DNA of 64,000 bases from Brachypterus glaber (lineage: Eukaryota > Arthropoda > Insecta > Coleoptera > Kateretidae). Of the stretch, positions 1-10,327 are shown in pieces (positions within the stretch are counted from its first letter, which is position 1; each line of letters starts with the position of its first letter). The notes below the pieces were generated by a model. That model searched no databases. It had not been told where the DNA came from and worked only from the letters and a program-made list of their open reading frames with translations. Made by a program: the position numbers and the translations under genes. The stretch is taken from the NCBI GenBank assembly GCA_958510825.1, contig OY294048.1, positions 15,083,589-15,147,588 of the forward strand. Direction: 5' to 3'.

Positions 1-340
1 TCAATTCTAATTTCCGCTTTGGGTAATTTTAGCTTTAACTAAAATTTGATTATAGAACAATAGCTTCAAACTCAGGCTCCAAGTTTCTTCAGAAAACCTA
101 AATAAACTATTTTAATCGATTCCATACTTAAGCTAACCATGATTAGATATTTTAATTACTTAAATCGTAAATGTAGAATTATACACGGAAAAAAGTTTTC
201 TCAGAAAACTGTCTATACTCCGTTGTGCAAGATAGAAAGGGACGCGGCCCGTTTTACACCACAGAGCGCATAAATAGCATAATTATGCATAAATCTTAGT
301 GTATCATAAACTTAACAGATGTCGGTACTGTTTTCCTGGA
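1..340. other. AT-rich stretch, no gene seen
   Basis: No reading frame, splice pattern or recognisable repeat stands out here. It is AT-rich sequence left of the first MITE. Confidence 0.5.
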
Positions 341-458
341 AAGGGCCTATCCAAAGACTCGCATAACAAGCATAGTACATAAGAATGCGATGCCAGGATT
401 GGCTTGATGTGTCATGTATCTTGTAATGGTTGTTATGCGAGCCTCTGGATAGGCCTTA
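341..458. mobile_element. MITE with about 30-bp inverted ends
   Basis: The left end AAGGGCCTATCCAAAGACTC is mirrored at the right end by a sequence ending in GGATAGGCCTT, and the pairing runs on through CTCGCATAACAA on both sides. A second member with the same ends and the same core (GCGATGCC, GATTGGCTTGAT) lies at 13060-13209. There is no coding capacity. The superfamily is not clear because the target duplication is ambiguous. Confidence 0.75.
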
Positions 459-1741
459 AGTTGTAATTGTAACCTAAAAATTTGACGTTTTCCTTGTGTT
501 CAATATAATTTACGTTTGTAGTATATGTAGAATATGCTAATTTAGTGTGAGTGTATGAAGAATAAACCAAAAAAGTACTTTTTTCAATACCATACAAAAT
601 AACATTAAGTATAACCATTTTTGTATGTAACTTTCTCTTTTATTATCTTTAACGACCGTCATTCATTGTCATAGACAAAAAATGTCACAATATTTTATAT
701 GTTAAAAGGTACGAGTTTTTAACCAATGATGTAGCATAAAAATCGCGGGAATTTTAAAAATCTTCGATAATTGGACGGACTATAGTACACGGATCTGAAA
801 CAGTAAAAATGTTAGTCTTTGGTAAAAATATTACGATAAAACGTTTTCTCGTAGCCAAAGGAACCTTTTTTTTATCATTATACTCTTCAAAACGCGTAAG
901 CGCTAGAAGAGTAGCACCCTATCAACTTTTAGTTCGACTTTAAAAAACAACTAGTTTTCTTGTATAGGTTGTTTACTCATAATATAAATATCGACTTATT
1001 ACATAAATATAAATAAAATACCGGCGAAACGTTTTTTGTTTGCAAAAAAGGGTTTTATAATTGTTTTTTTTTTATTTACAGTGTTAGATAGATACACAAA
1101 AATTCTATGAAAAATATGGATACCCGGGTATACCCCCGGGATTATCCGGTTATAAATGTTGAAAATAAACACAGAAATCTACATATGTATATATACATAT
1201 CCGGATTATGGCCGGGGTATGTTTATTATATACGCATTTTTTTTTTCACTTTTATGCTTCCATGATTTTTAATCCCTAGAGAGGAAAACGACTATCTTGT
1301 TCTTGCTTATTAGGGCGTCAAATCCACGTTTTAATCTCGGGCGTGCAAAAAAATATTTTTTCTATAATTTTTATTATAAAATTTGCCGCTTCGTAAAATT
1401 TCCTTAGGCAATTGCTAATGGGTCATTCAGCTACCGCTGCATCAAAAATTAAATATTATTATTATATATTTATATAAATACTGTGTAAGGTTATAGTGCA
1501 AAATTCATTCAGCATTTCCAAATCTGTTGCGGTGGAATAAACTTTTAAAATAGCCAAAATTGAAAGTTTAAACAACCTCTAAATGAACCACAATCAACTG
1601 CAAAAAAAGTATGTATATTGCCCTAGGGAAAAATAATATAACGTATAGTTTTCAGTTTGAAATTTGGTGAAAATCTTCTTACAATTACAATTATAATAAT
1701 GTCTAAAAATCGTATTTATTTATTTTTTTATTATCCCATAA
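459..1741. other. AT-rich intergenic DNA with a small inverted repeat
   Basis: No coding frame is convincing. Around 1131-1219 there is an imperfect inverted repeat pairing ATACCCCCGGGATTATCCGG with CCGGATTATGGCCGGGGTAT, probably a decayed MITE. The rest looks like unique or strongly degraded AT-rich sequence. Confidence 0.5.
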
Positions 1742-1894
1742 TCAGGCCTATTCACATGTACCATTGAGATTGAGATTTGTGGCAATATTGACGAAAATTG
1801 CAAGGTTATTTACGTCAACTGTATTAAAACTGCATGGGATTGTAATTTTTGTCAATATTGAATAGATTTCAATGGTACGTGTGAATAGGCCTGA
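1742..1894. mobile_element. Short MITE, ends TCAGGCCTATTCAC
   Basis: This 153-bp element has inverted ends: TCAGGCCTATTCACATGTAC on the left and the complementary run ending GTGAATAGGCCTGA on the right, about 25 bp with one or two mismatches. The AT-rich interior has no reading frame. The end pairing is seen directly. The family is not identified and no clean target duplication could be assigned. Confidence 0.8.
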
Positions 1895-2063
1895 ATATAG
1901 GCATATTATACTATAAAAAGTACAAGGTGGCCCAAAAAGACTGTGACTAGCTAAAATTGATTATTTTCGAAATCTGTAGGTAGGGGGCGTATCAAATTTA
2001 GGGGGCGTGGTCAACGTTCTAGGGAGCACCTACATACCGATTTTGGCCTATATAAATAAATAA

Positions 2064-3512
2064 ATAAACCACATCTATAATAGAGTCACTAACCAAGTCG
2101 AAAACGACATTATCACCCCCACATCCCCCGAGGAAATCAAACGCATCATCAAAAATCTCCCAAAAAGGAAAGCCCCCGGTCCCGACCAAATACCGAATAA
2201 AATTCTTAAAATACTCCCCCGGAAAACCATTATGGAAATCGTTAACATTGTTAACGCAATGCTCAGACTGCGCCACTTTCCAAAGCCCTGGAAAAACGCA
2301 GACGTAATAGTAATCAAAAAACCCGGACAAAATCCAACTTTTGCTGAAAGCTACCGCCCCATAAGCCTCCTTTCCTCCCTAGGCAAAATAGCCGAGAAAG
2401 TCATACTAACCAGACTTCAAACTCTAGTTGAAGAACTAAATCTCCTTCCAAATGAGCAATTCGGCTTCCGAAGCAGACACTCCACAGTCCACCAGGTAGC
2501 TCGCCTGGTAGACTCTGTAACGGACGGACTAAATAGGCGCGAAGCCGCGGGACTGATCCTCCTGGACATCGCAAAAGCCTTCGATAAGGTTTGGCACAAA
2601 GGTCTTGTAGCCAAACTCCACTTTCTCGGCCTCCCCCCAGGCATCACCAAACTCATAGCCTCCTTCCTCAAAGGCAGAGATTTTCAGATAAAAATAGGCG
2701 ACTGTAAGTCCAACACCCGCCGCATCAGAGCTGGCGTTCCACAAGGTTCCCCACTATCCCCCCTTCTGTACAACCTCTTTACGGCAGATATTCCAAAAAC
2801 ACAGGGCGCTGAACTAGCCCTGTTCGCCGATGACACCGGCATCCTAGCAAAAGCCAGAAACCCCCAGCGCATCCATATCGCCCTCCAGCGCCAAATGGAT
2901 GCCCTAATCAAATGGTTCTCCAAATGGAAAATCAAAGTAAACGCCAATAAAACCAAAGGCATCCTAATCTCTAGGATTAGAAGAGGCCCACCCCAACCCA
3001 GTCAGATAAATGGCCAACCCATTAACTGGGAAAACCATGCCAAATACCTCGGCATTACAATCTCCAAAAACTTGACGTGGGATCAGCACGTCAAAAACAC
3101 CCTCCAAATAGCAAATTGCCGCCTCTCCAAACTCTACCCCTTAATAGGCAGAAAGAGTCCCCTATCCATTAAAAACAAACTTCTTCTCTACAACCAAACC
3201 CTAAAGCCGGTACTTCTTTACGGAGCCCCAGCCTGGAATAAAATCACCCTTAACAAAGCGCTCTCAGCAAAACTTCAGGCCTTCCAAAACAAGGCACTCA
3301 GAATATGCCTCGATGCCCCCTGGTTCATGAGGAACAACCAGATACACAGAGATCTCGAAATGCCCCTCCTAAAAACGGAAATCATCCGCTACAGCACGTC
3401 TTTTATACAAGACAATTTAGATCACCCAAACCCCCTCATTTCAAACTTTCTAGATTACGATCATGAAATACACAACACTCACAAAAAGATCAAAAACGTC
3501 CTCAACCAGTAA
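2064..3512 (+). CDS. Reverse transcriptase of a Jockey-clade retrotransposon
   Basis: The frame is open from 2064; the first ATG at 2232 is not a real start, because the residues before it (KAPGPDQIPNKIL) are conserved RT block 1. The RT blocks follow in order: YRPISLLS, LLDIAKAFDKVWHKGL, VPQGSPLSPLLYNLF, the catalytic ALFADDTGIL (FADD form of YxDD), KTKGIL and KYLGI, then the thumb and C-terminal region ending near FLDYDHEIHNTHKK. This enzyme copies its own RNA into DNA at a nicked target. Spacing and wording fit the Jockey clade. The frame has no stop or frameshift inside the RT, so the copy is fairly young. The endonuclease domain that should precede it is absent, so the copy cannot move by itself. 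Confidence 0.93.
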   Translation: MNHIYNRVTNQVENDIITPTSPEEIKRIIKNLPKRKAPGPDQIPNKILKILPRKTIMEIVNIVNAMLRLRHFPKPWKNADVIVIKKPGQNPTFAESYRPISLLSSLGKIAEKVILTRLQTLVEELNLLPNEQFGFRSRHSTVHQVARLVDSVTDGLNRREAAGLILLDIAKAFDKVWHKGLVAKLHFLGLPPGITKLIASFLKGRDFQIKIGDCKSNTRRIRAGVPQGSPLSPLLYNLFTADIPKTQGAELALFADDTGILAKARNPQRIHIALQRQMDALIKWFSKWKIKVNANKTKGILISRIRRGPPQPSQINGQPINWENHAKYLGITISKNLTWDQHVKNTLQIANCRLSKLYPLIGRKSPLSIKNKLLLYNQTLKPVLLYGAPAWNKITLNKALSAKLQAFQNKALRICLDAPWFMRNNQIHRDLEMPLLKTEIIRYSTSFIQDNLDHPNPLISNFLDYDHEIHNTHKKIKNVLNQ

Positions 3513-3529
3513 TGGTACCCACTAATACA

Positions 3530-3733
3530 GGACAGATGCATTCCCAGCATCAGTGAGATAGTCTCACTCCTCCCGCACATCCCTCCTCTCCCTATCACAT
3601 CCCTCCCCATCCCCCTCCCACCCACTCCACAGCGCCAAATTATGACAGATGCAACTCGCATCAGTGAGCAGAGACTCACTCCCCCCCAAATTATGACAGA
3701 TGCAACTCGCATCAGTGAGCATAGACTCACTGC
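3530..3733 (+). repeat. Tandem repeat in the Jockey 3' UTR
   Basis: The motif GACAGATGCAACTCGCATCA followed by GTGAGCA and GACTCACT occurs at about 3643 and again 51 bp later, with a diverged copy at about 3530. Each unit contains a short stem (AGTGAG/CTCACT). Repeated 3' UTR units are known in Jockey-like elements. Confidence 0.75.
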
Positions 3734-3846
3734 CCCAAATTTCAATTCAGATTAAGTATTTTTTTAGATAAATGAGCCATAGGCTGCGCCTGTCTCTTAA
3801 AGACCCAAACAAACTATTGATGATGATAAATAAATAAAAATAAAAT

Positions 3847-4521
3847 AACTTTTTTTTCGTGTCATTTTTCCAGTATTTGTGACTCGTATCAACGTTGGGG
3901 TTGGGAATTTAAAGGTGAGTGGCAATGTTTTTTCTTCCTGCGCAAACACCATCCTCGGAATCCCCTAAAATTAACACGAACCGATCCGGAAGCCACTCTG
4001 GACTGGTCGCCACCCCCCAGATTTAAACTTTGATGGCTCAGGACCACGGTTATAGCCGGTAAAAGCGGAAGAGAGAAGGTGTACGAACGTAACGTACGAA
4101 CGACTGAATAACCCCAATGTGAAATTTGACTCTGATTCTTTTTTTCCCAAACGCAATATTCTCGACGCTACATATTAAAATTTAAAATATCGTTTTGTTA
4201 AAATTATTAAAACGTGTAAAGCCCATTTAAATATTATCTGGGTTATGTCCCTCGTCAACATTAAATTATAATCTTGCACGTGCTTGGAATTTTCTTTCAC
4301 AGAAAATTCATATTCATTAAAACATATTCATATTTTATTTTTAATATACTACAAAGTATTTATTAAAACTGTGCATGGAAAACGTGAGTAAACTAATATT
4401 GCTTACTCAAAAATTAACTTCTTGCGTTAATTTTCTTATAGGCAATATTTTACTTTACTTAGTACTACATAAACAATAAAAAAACCTTAACTTTTGCTTT
4501 ACAACTTTAGTTAAAACTTTA
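3847..4521. other. Spacer and probable 3' UTR of the DnaJ gene
   Basis: The part nearest 4522 is presumably the 3' UTR of the minus-strand DnaJ gene. At 3874-3914 a short segment is framed by a good acceptor (pyrimidines then CAG) and donor (AAG|GTGAGT), but it matches nothing I recognise. No other feature is evident. Confidence 0.45.
4334..4364 (-). terminator. Candidate poly(A) signals of the DnaJ gene
   Basis: TTTATT on the plus strand at 4359-4364 and at 4334-4339 reads AATAAA on the minus strand, about 160-190 nt after the stop codon. AATAAA is common by chance in such AT-rich DNA, so this is only a candidate. Confidence 0.35.
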
Positions 4522-5478
4522 CTATAAAATTTCGCTTAAAGCTTGCTTTATATTTTGCGGGACAAATTTTGGAAAAACGATGTTAAACGCAACAATCAAA
4601 TCTCCGTATTTGTTGGGTTCTTTTGGGAAAGGTAGTCCTTTTCCAACTAACCTCTTGACTGTGGCAGGACTGATAACTTCGTGGGTTAAATCCAAATCTA
4701 TCTGTTTAGTATTTAGTAAAGGAACTGTTACAATACAGCCACACAGTGCATCTTTTAACGATATTTTACATGTGTATCTAATATCACTACCTTCTCGTTT
4801 AAAAAGAGGATGAGGTTTGTCTTTAATGATAAAAACAATATCTGCAGGAATCGAATTATATCCTTGATCTCCTTCCTGCGAAAACGTTATTTTTGTTCCT
4901 GCTTTCCATCCTGGTTTTATGTTGACAGTTAAAATTTTCTCCTCTTCTTCTATTCTTCCGCTATGAGTAGCTACTTTTCTTTTTATTTTTAAACGTTTTT
5001 TGCACCCCGTGTATATTTCTTCCAAAGAAACCATAATATCGTGCTCTATTGGTGGATCCTGTTGTATAGAATGCTTTTGATTATCAGATATTCCTTCGAA
5101 ATCTGAAGAAAACCTATCATCGTCGTCAAAAATGTTATCAAACTTAAAGAAACTTTGAAAGGGATTAGAATTACCAAAAAACTGTGCAAAAGTTGCTCTT
5201 GGATCTCCGTGAAAAGTGTAGGTAAAGTTTTCAAAACTGGAATCTTTTGGAACGTGTCCTTTTAGACCTTCTTCCCCATAGTTATCGTAAATATCTCGTT
5301 TTCTTTTGTCGGATAATATTTCGTATGCTTCTGCCACGTCTTTGAATACTGATTCGGCTTCTGGTGATTTATTTTTGTCTGGATGGTATTTGAGAGCTAA
5401 TTTGCGGTAGGCTTTTTTGATTTGATCATCTGTAGCGCCCCGTTGGATTCCCAAAATTTTATAGTAATCTTTTGCCAT
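4522..5478 (-). CDS. DnaJ homolog subfamily B (type II Hsp40) co-chaperone
   Basis: The 318-aa protein is encoded without introns. Residues 1-70 form a J domain ([11 protein letters not shown] start) with the essential HPD triad at residues 32-34; this motif stimulates the Hsp70 ATPase. A short linker rich in F, N and D follows in place of a long G/F region. From about residue 140 comes the type II substrate-binding C-terminal domain ([20 protein letters not shown], then [12 protein letters not shown], then the second barrel with GKGLPFP). There is no CxxCxGxG zinc finger, so this is class B, close to Drosophila DnaJ-1 or vertebrate DNAJB1/4/5. The start context CAAAATGG matches the insect consensus. 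Upstream I saw no clear run of heat-shock elements, so inducibility is not supported. Lack of introns could mean an old retrocopy or the normal state of a stress gene. The protein should act in the cytosol and nucleus. Confidence 0.93.
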   Translation of the reverse strand: MAKDYYKILGIQRGATDDQIKKAYRKLALKYHPDKNKSPEAESVFKDVAEAYEILSDKRKRDIYDNYGEEGLKGHVPKDSSFENFTYTFHGDPRATFAQFFGNSNPFQSFFKFDNIFDDDDRFSSDFEGISDNQKHSIQQDPPIEHDIMVSLEEIYTGCKKRLKIKRKVATHSGRIEEEEKILTVNIKPGWKAGTKITFSQEGDQGYNSIPADIVFIIKDKPHPLFKREGSDIRYTCKISLKDALCGCIVTVPLLNTKQIDLDLTHEVISPATVKRLVGKGLPFPKEPNKYGDLIVAFNIVFPKFVPQNIKQALSEIL

Positions 5479-5733
5479 TTTGTTATTCCGTTATTAAAGC
5501 AATCAGCTGTTTGTCAAAAAATAGATTTTTAATCGTCACAAAAGTTTAGTGTCACTTCACTGACTGCTGGTTTATTAAAACAAAGTGCAGATAAAATTAA
5601 CTAGTAACTGTAGTAGAAACCAGAATTTAACGTTAACTAAGACTTCTAAATAAATTTTATTTGCAACCACAAATCTGGTAGGTACGGGCAAGAAGACAAA
5701 TTCTTTATCTTTATCTTTATTTATTTATAGTCA
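5479..5733. other. Probable promoter and 5' UTR of the DnaJ gene
   Basis: This stretch lies directly upstream of the minus-strand DnaJ start. A strict search by eye for alternating GAA/TTC heat-shock units found only loose matches around 5610-5620. The left flank of the large foldback element begins at 5734. Confidence 0.4.
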
Positions 5734-6376
5734 GTACACACACCTCGGTTAAGCAGTTCGTCAGGTTTAAAAAAATTGGCAGTAAAATGTAAGAACGGTT
5801 TTGTGCATTAAAAGACCTGTATATTACAGATCTTTAATCATCGAAATTTTAAACCTAGAGATTTTTGAGATACTGCTTGGCATTTCTTCAGAAGGACCCT
5901 TTTTTACACCGCTAATGTAATTCTCCAAAATAGTCAACACCTATAAAAATTAACACGCTGATTTAAAATCTGTTAACAAACTTTTTATATCTTTTGCCGT
6001 TTTTGAGAAAAAATGTATTATATTTTTAAAATGCTCATTTTTATGGCATTGTAGTCTAAACAGTTTTTATTTCAGAGTAGTTTAATTATGCATAAAACAT
6101 GTGCCCACCTTTTAACTTTAATACACAGTAATAGAATAAATCATTATAAACCTTTATTACGTTCTAAGGAGTTTTTAGAAAGTCTTATTTTTTTACCCAA
6201 ATCAATTTTGTTGAACCTTGTTAGTTTATACATATTTAATTTTGACACTGTCAAAGGTGAAAAGGTTACCACATTTCAGCGGCACAAAAAATGTTTATTT
6301 AAAATTTTCAAAATGGAAAAGCAAAACGAAAATTAAAATAAAACTTTTTAGTGTCGCTTTAATGCTTTATCTCACT

Positions 6377-6508
6377 CAGGCCCAGTTTATCAGTGTACAG
6401 TTAAAACTTTATCTAAAAGATAAACTTTCAGATTCTGGATTTTGGTTGGAGTTGCTATGGTTATTACGTGTCAGCTAAATTTAGCTGCACTTTGATAAAC
6501 CCAGCCTT
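6377..6508. mobile_element. MITE with ends AGGCCCAGTTTATCAGTG
   Basis: AGGCCCAGTTTATCAGTG at the left is mirrored by CACTTTGATAAACCCAGCCT at the right, with further pairing in the subterminal GTTAAAACTTT/AGCTAAATTTAGC region. It is about 130 bp and non-coding, nested in the foldback. Confidence 0.7.
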
Positions 6509-6653
6509 AAGATGCTTAATCTTAATCTTATAAAGACATTTTTTTTCTCGTTTTATAACTAGTTTTTTTTACAGTTAAGTTAACCTAACCTGAATAGCTA
6601 AGATAATTGTTATAGTCATGCACACACAGGTGCTTAGCACCTAGGTGCATATA

Positions 6654-7361
6654 CAGAGCGGTCCAAAAGTCACCCCCCCCCCCTCTTAACTTATGAACGA
6701 GTTTAGATATCGACTTCAAATTTATAATTAAATAAGACAACTTAAACTATCTTTAAGCATATATTTGATACTTTTAGCTCTTAAAATGTGGGCAGGGGAG
6801 CATGGGGAGACATTTTTTTAAATTGAAAGGTGAGTCGTGTGATACATCATTTTAAAGCTTATAATTCTCCATTTAACTGTATATTTTTTATTTTTTTTTT
6901 TTATTTTTTTGGGTTTAAAATGGGGTTGAAAAAGTCAAAATTTCTCTAAAAAATCCAAACAATTTTTTAAAAATGCCTAATTTCATAATAAAAAAATGTA
7001 AATTATACTTTTCAACTAATTTTAGTTGACATAAATAAAAATTAACAAAAAAAAACTTAAAAATTTATTTTTTTAGCACAAAAAACTGAAAAATCAAAAC
7101 CTTAAAAAACATGTTTAAAAAATTTAAAAATATATGGTTATATAGAGAATTTTAAAGGCTTTAAAATGATGTATCACACGATCCCCCTTTCCATTTAAAA
7201 AAATTTCCCCCCATGCCCCCCTGCTCACATTTTAAGAGATAAAAGTATCAAATATATGCTTAAAGATAGTTTAAGTTGTCTTATTTAAGAGTTCTAAATT
7301 TGAAATAGATATCTCAACTCGTTCAAAAGTTAAGAGGGGGGGTGACTTTTGGACCGCACTG
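6654..7361. mobile_element. Mariner-type MITE, about 700 bp, TA target site
   Basis: The ends are CAGAGCGGTCCAAAAGTCAC and the complement of GTGACTTTTGGACCGCACTG, each flanked by TA. The inverted arms continue inwards for roughly 200 bp (ATCGACTTCAAATTT, ACAACTTAAACTATCTTTAA, GTGATACATCATTTTAAAGC). TA duplications and CAGNGCGGTCCAAAA ends are typical of Tc1/mariner. The interior is AT-rich with no transposase. Diverged relatives or fragments occur near 9975-10075, 34200-34880, 36070-36275 and 59870-59950. Confidence 0.85.
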
Positions 7362-7443
7362 TATACATAAATACAATTTTTGTGCAATAAGTTATTAACA
7401 TTAAAGTATTATAAATTTTCATAAATTACATTACATTACATTT

Positions 7444-7631
7444 TTGTTTAACCTCGTACTATTTTACTTAATTAAGCAAAAGTCCAGGACTTGTGTGGGC
7501 TAGTAGTAGAGGGAACCACCGGCTTTAATTGACTTTCGAACCAATGTATAGGGACTGTCCGCTTCACTTACGCCTTCGCCAAATTTCAATTATTAATTAA
7601 CTAAAAAGGCAAATCGGGGCCGGTGAGAATA
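7444..7631 (-). mobile_element. tRNA-derived SINE, 5'-truncated
   Basis: The minus strand carries the body and 3' end of the SINE seen complete at 16021-16280: GTTAATTAATAATTGAAATT, GGCGAAGGCG, a stretch ending ACTAGCCCACACAAGTCCTG, and the terminal AGTACGAGGTTAAAC. Only the B-box flank (CTCACCGG) is left of the tRNA-like head, so the copy cannot be transcribed from its own promoter. Confidence 0.8.
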
Positions 7632-8149
7632 AAATAAATAAATAAATAAATTTGACAGTGTCAAGGTTCAACAAAATTTATTTTTTTTAAAGAAATAAGA
7701 CTTTTTAAAAACGCCTTCGAAGGAGCACAGGTACATAATGATTTATTCTGTTACTATATATTAAAGTTAAAAGGTGGGTACATGTTTTATGTATAATTAA
7801 ACTACTCTGAAATAAAAACTATTTAAACTACAATACCATAAAAATTAGCATTTTAAAACTATAATTGATTTTTTATCGAAAACGGAAAAAGATATCAAAA
7901 GTTTGTAAACGGATTTGAAATCAGCGTGTTAATTTCTATAGGTATAGACTATGTTGGTGAGAATTATATTAGTGGTGTAAAGAAGGGCCTTCCTGAAGAA
8001 ATTCCAAGCAGTATCTCAAAAACCTCTAGTTTTAGGATTTTGCTGATTGCAGATCTGTAATATACTGGTTTTCTCATGCACAAAACCGTTTGGAGTTTTT
8101 ACTGTCAATTTTTTTTTAACCTGATGAACTGCTCAACCGAGGTGTGTAC

Positions 8150-9101
8150 AAGAGACCTTAATTATTTAGGGTATTTTAACCCCTAGACTGTTTTTGGGTA
8201 CTTCAAACTTTAATTCAACAAACTACTTATTTTTCCATAATTTTGTGCTTCAGATTATTCCTTTTTATTATTGTTTCATTAAAAAATTGACCATTAGGTT
8301 TTAAAATTATCAAAATATTAAGTAAATTAAAAATTTATGCTTTATGACAGATACTTAAAATCCAATTCTTTTTTCTGGCAACCACAACAAGTTTGTTGTT
8401 GCCGTAACCAGATTTATGGTTGCAGCAACCATAAAAATAGTTGGTCCTTATTTTACTATTGATCTGGTTGGTCCAGCCAGATCGTTTTTTTTTTTTGGTG
8501 ACGTTATTGAAAATTCCCATACATGCACGGGTTAATTACTTCCAATACGTGTATGGAAATCTTGCTACATTTTTTAACCGACCAAAAAAGGAGGAGGTTA
8601 TCATTTCGACGTGTGACTGTTTTTTTTATGTTTGTTCCCACATAACTTTTGATGAACGGAATTTGATGAAACCTTTTGCAACTTAAAGAGAACATTCATG
8701 AGGTGGTCCCGTTTTAATTTGACGCTCGGATAATGCCGGGTAAACCGGATAATTAAGATACATCTAATCGTTTTAACGCAATTTCACTTAGTTTGGTTCT
8801 AATACCAACCAAATTTTTAGAAAATGATCGGATAAGCCGGATAAATTGATCAAATATTACGGCAGCCTAAAAATCTTTTAATTGTCGCTAAATTTGATTC
8901 TGTGGACCTGTAATATTAAAATATCAAGAGAAAATGATAAAATTTGTGATTTTACCATTTTACCATTGAGTATTACTTAACGCTGAAAGTTTAACAAAAA
9001 TTTTCTTTAGTATTTCGTTTAAAATAAGGTTAGTTGGACTCTTGGGTGCTGAAATAAACATACTACAAAATTTATTTTTTAGAAATTTATCTTTAAGATG
9101 A
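8150..9101. other. Intergenic AT-rich DNA
   Basis: No gene is supported. Around 8370-8470 there are several short overlapping inverted repeats built from GGTTGC/GCAACC, and around 8725-8840 a few scattered GGATAA units. These look like decayed repeats. Confidence 0.45.
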
Positions 9102-9138
9102 TGACATCACAACGCACTAATAGTGCGTTGTGACGTCA
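9102..9138. repeat. 18-bp-arm palindrome containing TGACGTCA
   Basis: TGACATCACAACGCACTA is followed, after one base, by TAGTGCGTTGTGACGTCA, the reverse complement with one mismatch. The right arm ends in the CRE-like octamer TGACGTCA. It may be a tiny MITE relic or a cruciform. Confidence 0.8.
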
Positions 9139-9314
9139 GCAGTTTGCCGAGATGGAAGGACAACTATAATTTTGCTTAGGTGACGTTATAAATCTACTAG
9201 TTCTGTGTCTCTAAAAACTAAAAAATATAAACTTTTCTCGAAAAAAAAATGAACCAAAATCTGTCTCTAAAAAGTAAAAAAAAAATGAAAAATAAGTCGG
9301 TGCCAATTTCACAG

Positions 9315-9755
9315 CAAACAATTTAACAACAAAAATAATTGTTAGTATTTAGGGAGTAGTGAAATTGGCACCGGCTATTTTTTTATTTTTTACTTTTTAG
9401 AGACAGAAGTCGGTTAATTTTTTTTTGAGAAAAGTTTTTTTGTGTAACGTTACGGACTGAATAAGGCCTAGTCGTTTTACGTTATTTTCCACAAAGGACC
9501 TTTTATAAACTTCCCATAATATTAACTTTGAAAGTCCAAACAATTTAACAACAAAAATAATTGTTAGTATTTAGGGAGTAGTGAAATTGGCACCGGCTAA
9601 TTTTTTATTTTTTACTTTTTAGAGACAGAAGTCGGTTAATTTTTTTTTGAGAAAAGTTTTTTTGTGTAACGTTACGGACTGAATAAGGCCAAGTCGTTTT
9701 ACGTTATTTTCCACAAAGGACCTTTTATAAACTTCCCATAATATTAACTTTGAAA
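9315..9755 (+). repeat. Tandem duplication, about 222-bp unit, two copies
   Basis: The unit starts CAAACAATTTAACAACAAAA and ends at CCCATAATATTAACTTTGAA; the second copy begins at 9537. The copies differ by only a few bases. Each includes TGAAATTGGCACCGGCTA, whose complement GGTGCCAATTTCACAG precedes the first copy, so the array grew beside or inside an inverted-repeat element. Confidence 0.9.
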
Positions 9756-9974
9756 TGGTTTCGTGTTTAAGATTCTAGGTTGCATCGACTGAAGCTTTTG
9801 TTATAATGTGATAATCCGTAAATATGTTTATTGCTTCACATTCTAGAGTAGGCTGGGCCGAAAACATTTTTTTGGTCACCGATTTTAACCAAAATTGTTT
9901 AAAACCTTTATTCTGGTCCCCTAAGTGGGTTATAAAAAATTCAACTCAATTAAATGATCAGAAACCCACCGTCT

Positions 9975-10075
9975 ATAGTGCGGTCAAAAATTCACCACAT
10001 CCTCTTAACTTTTAAACAAGTTAAGATATCGACTTCAAATTTAAAATAACACTGAAATAAGACAACTTAAACTTA
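9975..10075 (+). repeat. End fragment of the mariner-type MITE family
   Basis: TATAGTGCGGTCAAAAATTC, then CCTCTTAACTTTTAAAC and ATATCGACTTCAAATTT follow the order seen at the left end of the 6654-7361 element. Only this end is evident, so it is a solo or truncated copy. Confidence 0.65.
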
Positions 10076-10327
10076 CTTTTGGCATGTATTTAATATTTAG
10101 TATTTTATTTATGATTTTTAAATGAAAAACGATGCATTTTCAACAAGTACAATACAAATAAGACTCTAAAAAACGAATTCCTAAATAGGAAAGAGGGGGA
10201 AAAACTTAAAAAAAAAATATCTTACGTAATACTAGTTAATAAATGTTATGTTTTATTTTGTATTCTGGATGCTTTTAATGTTTTCTTATAAAGTTTGGAA
10301 TGCTGAATCCGGATGGTCAAAAAAATT

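Larger units (their letters stand above)
2064..3846 (+). mobile_element. 5'-truncated Jockey-type non-LTR retrotransposon
   Basis: The element has a reverse transcriptase frame (2064-3512), a 3' UTR with a tandem repeat, and a 3' tail of A-rich units after GATGATGATAAATAAATAA. The endonuclease and ORF1 are missing, which is the usual 5' truncation of target-primed insertion. The body is C/A-rich on this strand and stands out from the AT-rich surroundings. Confidence 0.9.
5734..8149. mobile_element. Large foldback element, about 500-bp arms
   Basis: The arms at about 5734-6270 and 7650-8149 are inverted copies of each other. The tips read GTACACACACCTCGGTTAAG and, at the other end, CAACCGAGGTGTGTAC. 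Inside the arms many blocks pair, for example GTACATGTTTTATGTATAAT with the complementary ATTATGCATAAAACATGTGC. The interior is occupied by other elements: a MITE, a mariner-type element and a SINE. No transposase is visible, so the element is non-autonomous. Confidence 0.8.

Noticed and set aside
3874..3914. Small internal exon with strong acceptor and donor, phase-compatible with 12747
   Set aside because: Its translation does not look like the ankyrin helix expected before GANPTLRD, and the distance is 8.8 kb. Kept only as a remark.
5479..5733. Heat-shock element upstream of the DnaJ gene
   Set aside because: Only scattered GAA and TTC words occur, not three alternating 5-bp units in register.
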